Shown here: positions 33,701-44,458 of the stretch, one piece after another | Layout of the letters: every line of letters starts with the position of its first letter | How positions within the stretch are numbered: position 1 is the stretch's first letter | Translations under genes and position numbers: made by a program | Source of the DNA: Saccoglossus kowalevskii | Taxonomy: Eukaryota > Hemichordata > Enteropneusta > Harrimaniidae | Assembly (NCBI RefSeq): GCF_000003605.2 | Contig: NW_003134869.1 | Span: forward strand, 19,800-83,799 | DNA length: 64,000 nt | Direction of reading: 5' to 3' | The notes under the pieces: generated by a model | The model's database searches: none | Told to the model about the DNA's origin: nothing | The model's input: the letters and a program-made list of their open reading frames with translations, nothing else

Positions 33701-36700
33701 GGTTTTATAAAGAATGTAGTCCTGTCATGATGGGAAATTTATAGGAGGAGCAATATTTCCTCTCTGATAAAATGCTAGCATGTAAACCTAGTAATTGATT
33801 CGCTATTGGTGAACTACTTTAAGCTGTACACCAAGCTATACCAATATGAAGATAGTATTTGTTTTGAAGATTAGCAATGAATGCTGTGCTTGTTGTATCA
33901 ACAATCCATGAAATGCAGAAATAGAACTGGAATTGTTGCCACTGGAAAATTAATATTAAACACAATTTAAAGAAAAATCATGTCTTGGTATTAGGTTTAT
34001 GGTTTATTATCAATATATGGTATAACTACCGGTACATTATACTATTAACGGCTTAATTACATTGTGATTGCATTCCTCTATAGGACTGCAATTTAATTGA
34101 GTTGAATTAAACTTTCAATTGAATTGAATTGAATTGAATTTAGTGTGATTTAACTGAATGTAAGTTAATTTATGGCTTCATTTTTCATGGGGAACCGATG
34201 TGAGTGTGTTGCTCCACAAATTCTGGTTACGGTTGTCAACTGCTCAAACACAAATCATGCTATGAATATATTTGCTTGTATACTGTCTAATTTATGTGGA
34301 TCTATCAATTTGTCAACAAAAAATTCATAACACAGCTATTCATAATAATACTCAAAAATAAATTAAATATTATATTTCTGCTCTCTGTATTAATTCACAA
34401 TACAAAATTGTACATTTTTTACAGACAAATTGATGCTATATCGTTGCAGAGAGCAATGAGAGCTCTGGGATTCAAAATAACCAGGTCTGATGCAAGAGAA
34501 ATGATACGAGATGTAGATGTTGATAGAACAGGGTAAGTAACAAACAAACAAACAGCTCTATTAGTGGCATACATGTACATAAATAAATGACACAAATAAT
34601 AAAAATATGTTTCATATGAATGATCCAGCATACAATAAATGCAATTTTGACAGAAGTTTGTTATCACTTTTCAGAACCATTAAGTGAGTGGTGATAACCC
34701 AGATTTCTAGATTTTTTTCAATTTTATCAGAAAATAACTCTTCCAAATGCATGAATCAAAATAGCGGTATCCTAAAATTTATATTATTTTTAATATTATG
34801 TAATATTTTGATGTTAGTTTTCATTCACACTATTATATTTATTTTTACTTAACAATGTAAACACAAGTTCTTGTTTGACAAACATAAATGTTTTGTAAAA
34901 AATTTTGTTTTTTGCGCTAAATTTAATTTTCAGTTTTATTCGATCATAAAATCATAAAAAAAATGTCCAATGATGCATTGTGATATGCATATGTATTAAA
35001 AATATGTATTTTCTTATCATGTGATGTGCATGTAACCAATCAAAATGCATTATTTAATCAAGGGCAGGTTGCAGGTTATACTTTAATATGAAGTTTTAAT
35101 GAAGTCTATTCATATTTTTTTTTCAGAATGATAGAATTTAATGAATTTTTAGAATTTGTAATCCAGCATCAAGGATCAGCACAAGATATTCATGATGAGA
35201 TTAAACAAGGTTTTCAAATGTTTGATTTTGGTAAGATTATTATAATCCCATGTGTGATATTTTCTCTCAGCTTTACATCAGTAGACACAAGTGATTATCA
35301 ATTTGTGCAGCGATTTTTTTAAACGTAGGGAACAGCGGCGCAGCGCCCTCTTGCCATGGCCATGCGCCCCCTTAATCTGGGTAGCAGATCCTCTGACAAC
35401 CATAAAATTTAGATTGACCAGGGATCACAGTCTTCAACTGTGACCTGTCTGATAGTAATTTTGGCCCCAAGGAAGCCATAGAATGCTCCATTTTAACTTA
35501 GAATTATCAAAAACCCCACACCCTGGTAGGGAGAACTCTATCTCCCCCACTTGGTGGCGCCGCTGAATTGCAGTGCTCCCTCTTGCAGTTTTTTTCTAGA
35601 AAAACCCCTGTGTTGTATTATGAGGTTATTTTGAGGATGCCGCGCATTATGCACAAAGACAATATAACGAAAGTTGATGAAATATCACATACTGTCTGAG
35701 TGCATACAGTATATTCCTAAACACCTCATTATTATAAATCTTCCCAAACCATGCACTTAGTTTCGAAAGCCCCTAGCTGAGCAAACTGATTACAATTATT
35801 ACAACTTTCACGATATAATCAACATTTTTAAAAGAGTCCGCTATCTTGGAAATACCCTATATTTGTTCAATATTTGAAAATTGCATTATATAATTTGATA
35901 GGCTGAAGATACACTGTGTAAAACCGCAAAATATGACATTGTGCCTTATATCGACACAGTGCTAGATATATATTACTGTAAAATACTTTATTATAGCTTA
36001 GAATTAATTTTCGCTATTTTTGCTGGAGGAGTGATTCAATGAAAATATAATCCAGCGATTATACCTTTTTTCCTATATTAAAATTCAACTCATCAAAATT
36101 CAGTGAAAATTAATTCCAGTGAAAATGAATTATTTTACAGTAAATATATTTTATCACATGTGTATTTCTATGGTTTGAAAACAACAAGTTTTTTAATGTC
36201 AAGTATTGTTGATATAATTAAAAGTTATTTTTATTGTGTTGTAATCACATGTCCTTGTATCAACACAGAAAAATACCCCACATGAACAAATTACCAGGTA
36301 ACAGCAAAGTTGACCTGGTTTATACCACAAGTATTGGCTGCCATTTGTATTAACCTTTTCACAACCATACTTATTCATCCATTTTTTTTCTGTATTTTTT
36401 TTTTATATTCTTCAATATTTCTGGAAATGAACCCTAATTTTAGAGCCAAAAAACAAAATTTGAGTCAATTTTCATTTTTTACTTTGGTTTTTTGTCCCAG
36501 GTTTCTAAAGCAAAGTGCAGACTATAAATTGGACTATTTTGTGAATTTGAGATGAAAAGCAGGAATTGGTGGTGAAAAGATTAAAACAAAGTTATACAAA
36601 TTCAAAATGTTGTGGGCACAAAGCAGTATGTGGGAACAGACTGAAATCTAGTGTAGCTTACAGTGGTAACACAAACAAAAGCTGTGGGATTGCAATACAG

Positions 36701-37127
36701 TTATTGTAGAATACTTTATTTTCGCTTGGAATTTATTTTCGCTATTTTCGCTGAAGGGATGATTCCGTGAAAATAAAATCCAGCGAATATATTTTTTTCC
36801 CTATATTTCACATTAAACTCATGAAAAATCAGTGAAAATAAATTCCAAGCAAAACGCCCAAAAAGCCTTTTCAGCGAAAATTAATTCCAGCGAAAATAAA
36901 GTATTCCACAGTAAGTTCTGTTCAATCTGATTAATGTCTTTGTTTTATTTTCAGATGGTACGGGACAACTTACTCTAGACAATTTAAAATTAGCTTGTAA
37001 AGAAACTGGAGTGAAATTTACAGAACAGGAATTAAAGGACATGATAGAAGAAGCTGATACTAATGGTGATAACCAGGTTGATGAGGAGGACTTTATTAAT
37101 GTTATGTTGAAAACAAACTTGTTTTAA
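30784..37127 (+). CDS. Centrin-like EF-hand protein, five exons
   Basis: Probable calcium-binding protein of the centrin/caltractin group, which acts at centrioles, basal bodies and related structures. Exons: 30784-30912, 32784-32932, 34425-34532, 35127-35230 and 36955-37127, all GT-AG with consistent phases, 220 residues. Residues 1-43 are unusual for a centrin: a Lys-rich start (MPKKKKTGKKKSKSK) then a Pro-rich stretch (PIPPLPPLPPQP). Four EF hands follow: a degenerate first loop (about 86-97), loop 2 at 124-135 (D-D-T-G...E), loop 3 at 162-173 (DFDGTGQLTLDN, no acidic residue at position 12) and loop 4 at 198-209 (DTNGDNQVDEED). ALGFKITRSDAREMI is centrin-like. Loops 2 and 4 look most competent for calcium. 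It could be a divergent centrin or a related caltractin-like paralogue, so no symbol is given. Confidence 0.92.
32091..32299. mobile_element. Family B MITE, copy 2
   Basis: TACTGTAAAATGACTAATTT at the left and ACCGCTTTACAGTA at the right. The interior CATATTCAGTGGGTTTAAAA and AAAACCCAGTGAATAATTAA pairs. It lies in intron 1 of the centrin-like gene. Confidence 0.87.
33194..33562 (-). mobile_element. ~370-bp element, family D, copy 2 (reverse)
   Basis: A reverse-complement copy of 15694-16056 and 38018-38379, with the same ends (AACGGAAAAT... at the right) and interior (CTGCCGCAAAAATCGAACGA). The left end has drifted (TTGGTGATTTTTCGTACAAT). It lies in intron 2 of the centrin-like gene. Confidence 0.86.
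35313..35608. mobile_element. Family E element, copy 2
   Basis: TTTAAACGTAGGGAACAGCG then GCGCAGCGCCCTC at the left and CTCCCTCTTGCAGTTTTTTT then CTAGAAAAACCCC at the right match 26300-26608 closely along their length. It lies in intron 4 of the centrin-like gene. Confidence 0.82.
35974..36142. mobile_element. Family A MITE, copy 4 (shortened)
   Basis: TACTGTAAAATACTTTATTA at the left and TGAATTATTTTACAGTA at the right. The segment between the TCAGTGAAAAT and CCAGTGAAAAT blocks is deleted relative to other copies. It lies in intron 4 of the centrin-like gene. Confidence 0.83.
36702..36913. mobile_element. Family A MITE, copy 5
   Basis: TATTGTAGAATACTTTATTT at the left and AAAGTATTCCACAGTA at the right. 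It is close in sequence to copy 2, including CGCTTGGAATTTATTTTCGC. It ends about 40 bp before the last exon of the centrin-like gene. Confidence 0.85.
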
Positions 37128-37298
37128 TCCACCTGCAGCCACTTTTTTTATCTTACAAAATGTTTCATTACGACATCGCTTACTGAAATCGATAGCTGAT
37201 ATGAATGATATATAATGGCATCAGTAGAAAACGTGTTTAAAAGGAGAAAGGAGATTAACAAACTTTTTCACATTTACTTTCTGTATCAAATCTGACAC

Positions 37299-37506
37299 AA
37301 TGTAAAAAAATATTTTTGCTTGGAAATAATTTTCGCTATTTTCGTTGAAAGAATGATTAAGTGAAAATTAAATCCAGCGAATATACCTTTTTCCTATATT
37401 TTACATTCAACTCATCCAAAATCAGTGAAAATAAATTCCATACAAAACATCCAAAGTGTCTTCTCAGTGAAAATTAATTCCAGCTAAATTAAATTATTTT
37501 ACAGTA
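37299..37506. mobile_element. Family A MITE, copy 6
   Basis: AATGTAAAAAAATATTTTTG at the left (decayed) and AATTATTTTACAGTA at the right, with the usual TCATCCAAAATCAGTGAAAA middle. It begins 172 bp after the centrin-like stop codon, so it probably lies in or near the 3' UTR. Confidence 0.8.
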
Positions 37507-38017
37507 GTCCCTGTCCAAGATTAAAGTGATAGTTTTAAGTGAAGTCTTGGATCAACTTAGTCTTGGACAGGGACTATGTCATCAACAGTGATCAGTTTCT
37601 GTAAGTAGTAGACATTGATCCCAAATGTACATAGCAATTTGAAACAACACTGCTAATTATAAAGTAACATTTTTCACCATTTGGGAATCGAGGTAATGGA
37701 AAAATAATGTTTTTTTTCAGTCTTTTTTTTTGCAAGTACTGATTAACGCTGTAAATACGAATTATGCTAATTGCATGGGACAATTCTAGTGATTGGGTCA
37801 AACTAGCATCTTGCCACTTCGTCAATTTAACAATTTTTTACAACAATAATTTTGTATAATAATAGAAATTAAAATTAACTATTTGCATTATCGAAAAGAA
37901 AATTAACTGTCATCATGTATATACTTTATTTCAGAAAACACACATTATATCCTTTGTTAATTGAAAGATAATAAAATCATGTAAAAATGTTTTGCAAGTA
38001 GTTTAAGACAAATCTTC

Positions 38018-38379
38018 AATAGACCATTTTCCGTTCACTGCGAGAATCACGCATTATGCGTGAAATCGAACGTAAAAACAGGACAAACAAAGGTCTTAGT
38101 GGCGTCAAACATCACGTGGGATTCGACAAACGCGAATGTATTTTGGGGGACATTTCCATGCTTAATAATGTGCTGTCCACATTTGATGATAGGCAATTTC
38201 AATTAAATAAGGGTATTCGGAAGCAATATTCCTCTGTCGAGATCGACCGGTCGATGTGAGCTACGAAATAAAGAAATTCGAGTTCAAAATCAAATCGTTC
38301 GATTTTTGCGGCAGACGTTCGACGCGCGTCTTTCATGCATCTCGCGAGATCTCGCAATTGTACGGAAAATCACCTATTC
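38018..38379 (+). mobile_element. ~360-bp element, family D, copy 3
   Basis: AATAGACCATTTTCCGTTCA at the left and TACGGAAAATCACCTATT at the right. The interior is nearly identical to copy 1, with small deletions near 38095 and 38240. It is intergenic. Confidence 0.86.
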
Positions 38380-40407
38380 ACATATATTTTAATCAGAATT
38401 TGCTGTACCATGAGCCGCAGTCACATTGGTTTGGATTCTGACTGTTCACCATAGTCTACTAGAAGCATTAAAGTGCCTGTGCAATGCCTGCTATTATCAT
38501 GTATTGGTACATAAATATTATTATTTTGTATGTTACTAAGTACAAAATAAATTTTTAAAGTGAAAAAATGGGTTTCAAACCCAGTTTATGCCAATTTTAT
38601 TTTATGTATTTTAAAACTAGGTTCCACATTAACATTAACCACATTAATTTGCATACTGAAATACATGTACCCATTGTGACGTATGAAGGGGAACTTGCTG
38701 GTCAGCGTGCATTGCTGATAATGTATATAAGGCACATTTCTTATTCAATTTTCTTGTCTTTGACTAAATTGCCACTCGTGTATTCGTTTCTCAAGGAAGG
38801 TTGAACGGTAAAGAACACATATTATCAAGTTTATCTTACAGGGTTGAGTTAGATACAAAATATATCCCTTCTGGCGTAGTTGGTTGAAGTGCTAACATCT
38901 ATTGCCATGGAACTCTCCACGATCTCTATTTATCTATGTCGATTCAAGTGCTGTGTGAATTCCTGTTTGACCGACATCGGTTTTCGTGATACGTCATTGA
39001 TACCTCTTTCATTACATGAACTATATGATCTTTTCAAAACGTTATTCAGATTCCCAAAACATTTGAAACAGTTACCCGACGCTTCTCTCTCTTTGAAAGC
39101 CGAAGCGGTGAACATGGGCTGGTGAATCTGGTTCTTTTAAAAGTGCCAGGTTTAATTTTTCCGCATTTGTCTTTAAATCCAAGTTGTTCATTTATAAACG
39201 AGGACAATTGTTCCACATAGGAACATAAGGAACATATAAGGAAAATGTCTATCCCAACTTTTTCCCATTGATTTTACGGCTTTCGTCTACTGATGTTGCG
39301 CCTTCTGGTCATTTGGAAACATTAAAATTCTCATACTATTCCGCCAAATACAAGTTTAAAAAAAAAAACGCCAACCAAAAAATATATCGTTAATATTGAC
39401 GTTAAATGACACAGTATTATAAAAGTGAAGTGCAAGAGTATGGCTTCCTCTCATATTTTGCCGTTTGCTACGTGGCGCATTTTTACTTCAGCTGAAGTCG
39501 GAAAGCTGGAAACAGTAGACTGTTTCAGGATAGATGGGCATGACTACAACACGAGAAATTTCTCAAATTTACTTGGATATGAATAATCATTTTCAACCAA
39601 AAATTCAATAACTGTCCATTTCAGTGGAACAAAAATCCAAAACAGGAAATGTGTGGTTGGGCATTTCACAGGCACTTTGACTTTCCATAGTTATAGTCAT
39701 TTGACCAGAAACTCAATTGTTGATATTTTCGAATATTATTCCATGCATGGTTCTGCAAGATGCATATCTTTTCGGGGCGGACATACAGGCATTTTCACCG
39801 CATGGCAACCATCACGGTGAAAACAAAGGCCGAAAACTCTCAGAAAACAGTGTTTTGGGATAGTTGTTGAGACTCCCCTGAACAGTGTAACAAGATTAGC
39901 CCTACGTGTGTAACATATATAAATTTGATTGTTCAGGATTACTTTAAAGTTGAGTTTGTGTTGTTTTCTCGAATTTTCACCAACTCTTCACTCGGCGTTC
40001 CACAGCAGCGCGCACAGAGCCCGTAGAAATGCATGTACAGTGGTGCGCGTCTTAGCAACGTGGAACGTCTGTGACGTAGCTCCGCCCCTGAGGATAGCAA
40101 TATATGGCATCCTCTAATTCTTCATTTTAAGACATTATACAACATTTGTTTTTATTATTGAAAACCTTTTTTTTATTCCAAATAAAATTAATCCAAATTA
40201 CAAACCCCTCATAAATTATTGTACATCACCTGAAAAAGTCATTTTCGTAAAAAAAATCATCTCAAAAAATTTACATATGTATCCCATCATGCAACAGGTT
40301 ATGATTCCAATGCAGCATTATTTGCATATTTGACAAGTAATGAACAAACCAAAAATGAAAGATTTTTCTTTTTTAAAAAAAAATTAAGAAAAGTAACAAG
40401 ACCAGAA
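38380..40407. other. Intergenic; CpG-richer patch at 39980-40090
   Basis: No recognisable gene. An open + frame at about 38880-39124 (contains SLHELYDLFKTLFRFPKHLK) has no known relative and no clear splice sites. At 39980-40090 the base composition rises and CTTAGCAACGTGG, TGTGACGTAG and CTCCGCCCC occur together, as in a CpG-type promoter, but no exon with a donor was found after it. Confidence 0.4.
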
Positions 40408-40612
40408 TACTGTAAAATACTTTATTTTAGCTGGAATTAATTTTCGCTGAAAAGACTTTTTTGGGTGTTTTAAATGGAATTTATTTTCACTGATTTTTTG
40501 ACAAGTTGAATGTAAAATATAGGAAAAAAGGTATATTCGCTGGATATTATTTTCACTGAATCATTCCTTCAGCGAAAATTAATTAAAAGCGAAAATAAAG
40601 TATTTTACAGTA
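40408..40612. mobile_element. Family A MITE, copy 7 (opposite orientation)
   Basis: TACTGTAAAATACTTTATTT at the left and AAAGTATTTTACAGTA at the right. The internal order (AAAAGACTTTTTTGGGTG before TATATTCGCTGGAT) is the reverse of copies 2-6. It is intergenic. Confidence 0.86.
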
Positions 40613-42165
40613 ATATATCCCATATTCCAATCCACTATGCCTAGGTACAATGCTAGTAATATCTCTCCATCTTTTTATGCAAATATCACACTCTATGGAA
40701 TGGAATGAGAATCTAAAGAAACAAAATAATCTAGACATGCTCATTGGCCAGATTAATCAATGTATACAGGAATTTCACATAATAACTTGATCAGGAGCGT
40801 ATACATTGACGTCTGTTTTTACTCAACCAATCAAATCTATGGTTAACAATTCAATGAGATAAAAGCACTGCTAGGCGTTGGTGGAGTGGAGTACAGAGTA
40901 AAATATTGCATCACCCATTAATAAGTATAAGGGTCTAGTCTATCTTGATTATAAATTTGATATAAAAACATGCTCCCCGCATAGAAATAATTAGTATACC
41001 GGTAATGTCCTAGCATGCAATGACAACATATAGTCATACAGAGAAAAAATTGATAAATGCAGTCAAAACTAATTTTAACCTGCAAAATCACAAATCAAAA
41101 CTCAAATATTGAAAACCGCTCAAATTTTCTGAGAGATGATATCAACAACAAAATCATTTTATGTCATCTTTCACTATGTTTTTTCAAACATTTCTGTTCA
41201 AGGTCAATGGGGGTTGTCATTTTGGTCCCAAAAAAAGTATTTCACAGAGAAAACAACAACATTCAAAACTTGAAATATACAATGTATTGATTATTAAATG
41301 CAAGCCTCTACATATAGTGGTCAAGTTTGTTTTGGGATGAAAGCTGGAAGAGAAAGTCTGTAATCAAAAGATGTTTGAAGTCTGATAAGGGTAGAAATAA
41401 AATATAGATTTTAAACAAACATGCAAAAGCAAAGAATGTCTTTCTCACGATGGAAGAATGAAGACATCAAATGCACTCGGAGGGAGATGAACTGGTTGAG
41501 TGACAAGGGCGCCCTCTATACCCACATGGAGTCATTCTTTAAATGCCATTGTTTTAATTTTAAATATGAAAGTTGTCACTTTCAGTCACAAATTGAAAAC
41601 AAAGTTTTGATTTCTCCGATTTTGCAAGTACTATATCAATGATGTAAAACCGTGAATGCTTGAATAAAAATAAAAATGTGAAAGTAGTTACTGACCATCC
41701 CACACATTAAATATAAAACTGTTACACATGCAAATGTTAAAATGTAAAAACAAAGTAGAAAGTTCTTTTTAACTGTGGGGGCGCCATCTCAACTGACTTT
41801 ATCAGCTGTTTTTTTGTTGAAGAATTCTGAAGTAGAAATTGTTCATACTGTAACATGAACAGCATAAATGCTGGTTCTACTATTAAATTATTACTGTTAT
41901 TAAGTTATCAGAAGATTTGTAGAGTAGTAAGTAAACTGGATGCAATAAGAATAAATATTTTTTTGTACCTCACTTTTTGTAAACCTTACAAAGTTTATTC
42001 ATGGACGTACAACTACAATTTAGTAACATTTCAATGTGGTATTCTACCGACTCTAACAACGATTGTTCCTTTCGCAAAATACCTAAAACTGCGGACTTTG
42101 TGACGGTTACTGTAATTTCATCTGCCAAATTTTTGTGAATTTGATATTTTTGTTATTGTTTAGAA
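40613..42165. other. Intergenic, no gene seen
   Basis: Only short AT-rich open frames without motifs are present. No inverted repeat or tandem array of note was found. Confidence 0.45.
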
Positions 42166-42377
42166 TACTGTAAAATACTTTATTTTTGCTTGGAATTAAT
42201 TTTCACTATTTTCACTGAAGGGATGATTCAGTGAAAATAAAATCCAGCAAATATACCTTTTTCCTATCTTTTATATTCAACTCGCCAAAAATCAGTGAAA
42301 ATAAATTCCATATAACAACACATAAAAAGTCATTCCAGCGAAATATAATTCCAGCGAAAATAAAGTATTTTAGAGTA
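42166..42377. mobile_element. Family A MITE, copy 8
   Basis: TACTGTAAAATACTTTATTT at the left and AAAGTATTTTAGAGTA at the right. The interior CACTGAAGGGATGATTCAGT and AATTCCAGCGAAAATAAAGT is as in the other copies. Confidence 0.85.
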
Positions 42378-42869
42378 GTGTTGTTTATCTACTTGTTTAC
42401 ATATAAAATGTTCATCAAATTTACAATTTGTAAGCAAGGTCATAATCTGCCAGTTTGATTCAAAATCAAAATATAAAATTTTAAATAAATTGAAATTATC
42501 ATCGCATTTATGGTTGGAAATACATCCGCCAGAAAAATATGCTAAGAAGAAATGCATCTTTGTTCTTATTAACCTCCCAGTACCAGATTCTTTCCCGCCA
42601 AAATTGGCATCCTAAATATTTTGAGTCTTTTTCAATTTCAGTAGGATAGAATTTGACATTGCTTACATGTTTAATGAAAAGATTGAATATTTGATACACA
42701 GCTTGAATTGAGAAAAGCTAATACTGAATGGCACTACATTACAACGATAGTAAAAAGGTTATAAACCTATCATACTATGACGTAAGTCAAATTGTCTGGC
42801 ACTCATGAATTGCTGGTATGCATGTTCATGCATGTTGTATACATCCTCACCCATGGGAATCACTAAGGC

Positions 42870-43415
42870 ATATCACATGCACATCATATGTATGTTGCAT
42901 GCACATCACATGCACATCACATGCACATCATATGTATGTTGCATGCATATCACATGCACATCATATGTATGTTGCATGCACATTACATGCACATCACATG
43001 CACATCATATGTATGTTGCATGCACATTACATGCACATCACATGCACATCATATGTATGTTGCATGTACATCACATGCACATCATATGTATGTTGCATGC
43101 ACATTACATGCACATCACATGCACATCATATGTATGTTGCATGCACATCACATGCACATCACATGCACATCATATGTATGTTGCATGCATATCACATGCA
43201 CATCATATGTATGTTGCATGCACATTACATGCACATCACATGCACATCATATGTATGTTGCATGCACATTACATGCACATCACATGCACATCATATGTAT
43301 GTTGCATGTACATCACATGCACATCATATGTATGTTGCATGCACATTACATGCACATCACATGCACATCATATGTATGTTGCATGTACATCACATGCACA
43401 TCACATGCATATACA
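42870..43415. repeat. Satellite built from an 11-bp unit
   Basis: The array alternates 44-bp and 33-bp blocks. Each is a run of 11-mers: GCACATCACAT, GCACATCATAT, GTATGTTGCAT. Because 11 is not a multiple of three, every + frame reads the same rotating peptide set (HMHITCTSYVCC), so all three + frames are open for about 540 bp. This explains the long Cys/His-rich frames without invoking a gene. It is intergenic. Confidence 0.95.
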
Positions 43416-43796
43416 CCTTAATTAGCATAAATAAATACCCCATACATGTAATGATAAAATGAAACGTGTGCATCACTAAGTCTGACATTCCAAAGCAAGA
43501 CATCTCCATATTTTGCGCACACAATATGCAAATGGTTCAAAACTCTGACAACACGGGGAAATAATGAAATGAAATTTCCGTCAACTAAAGTCAGCATGAT
43601 AAAATCAATTGATGGACTTTACAATACTGGTGGAAATAACTTGAACTTTTCCATTCGTTGGTCACAGTCAATACCTACAAAAGAATGACAGTAGTATCAC
43701 TACCAGGGATGTGGAATGAAAAAACAATAATAGCAAAATATTGTTTTGTGACCATATCCAAAATGGCTGCCATGAAGTATACAGAAATCATTTAAA

Positions 43797-43880
43797 GTGG
43801 CACAGTCGTCCCACCATGTTATGTTCGATATGGATCACATGATGCATATACGAACTGTGAACGTACATTGGGATTTATTC
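43797..43880. mobile_element. Partial family C MITE
   Basis: AAAGTGGCACAGTCGTCCCA and TATGTTCGATATGGATCACA resemble the left half of family C (compare 6168). The right half is not recognisable. Confidence 0.45.
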
Positions 43881-44164
43881 TTTTAGTGTTTGCGAATTCT
43901 ACAATAACCCAAATAAAATAAAAAACTTTAATGACATTATTTGTAGTGAAATTGTGACAAATATTGACTTTGACATTCAACAAGTTCAAATTAGTAATTG
44001 TACTATAAAGGGTTAAAACAAAGTAAATTGAAGTAAATTACAGGAAATGTAAAAAATCCACGAACATTTCAGCAGGAAAAGTGAGACAGAAAAGGGTTGA
44101 AAGTACATAAATGACAAATCAGAAATGGTCTATAAATACATGCAGAATTAACCAGTTAATCAAA

Positions 44165-44400
44165 TGTAATTAATCATGTGACTGCCACCACATGACAGAT
44201 CACATGACTAATCACATGTCATCCATCACACTGCAATTACATGAAAGGTCATAAATCACATGACTGAACACATGGTATCGACCACATGACTGCAAACACA
44301 TAACAAGTGACTGATCACAAGACAGTACAATCACATGACATCATGTAATTTGCATAACTGATCAGTCACTTGACTGATCACATGCAAATAGTGATGAATA
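44165..44400. promoter_or_regulatory. Cluster of TCACATGA-like motifs 3' of M6PR
   Basis: ATCACATGAC and close variants (CCACATGAC, AACACATGG, ATCATGTGAC) occur about ten times in 235 bp, at irregular spacing. TCACATGA is an M-box, a known binding form for MiT/TFE factors (MITF, TFEB, TFE3). The cluster ends about 60 bp from the M6PR stop codon. It may simply be a degenerate tandem repeat; a regulatory role is inference. Confidence 0.35.
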
Positions 44401-44458
44401 ATGGAAGTTTTTTTCTCCAGGTTTATCAAACTCAATGAAAAATGGTGCGTATAAATGT

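Noticed and set aside
38880-39125. Forward frame containing SLHELYDLFKTLFRFPKHLK
   Set aside because: Reads plausibly but has no start, splice or homology support.
42805-43462. Long Cys/His-rich proteins in three forward frames
   Set aside because: All are translations of an 11-bp-unit satellite; none has splice sites, a family match or unique sequence.
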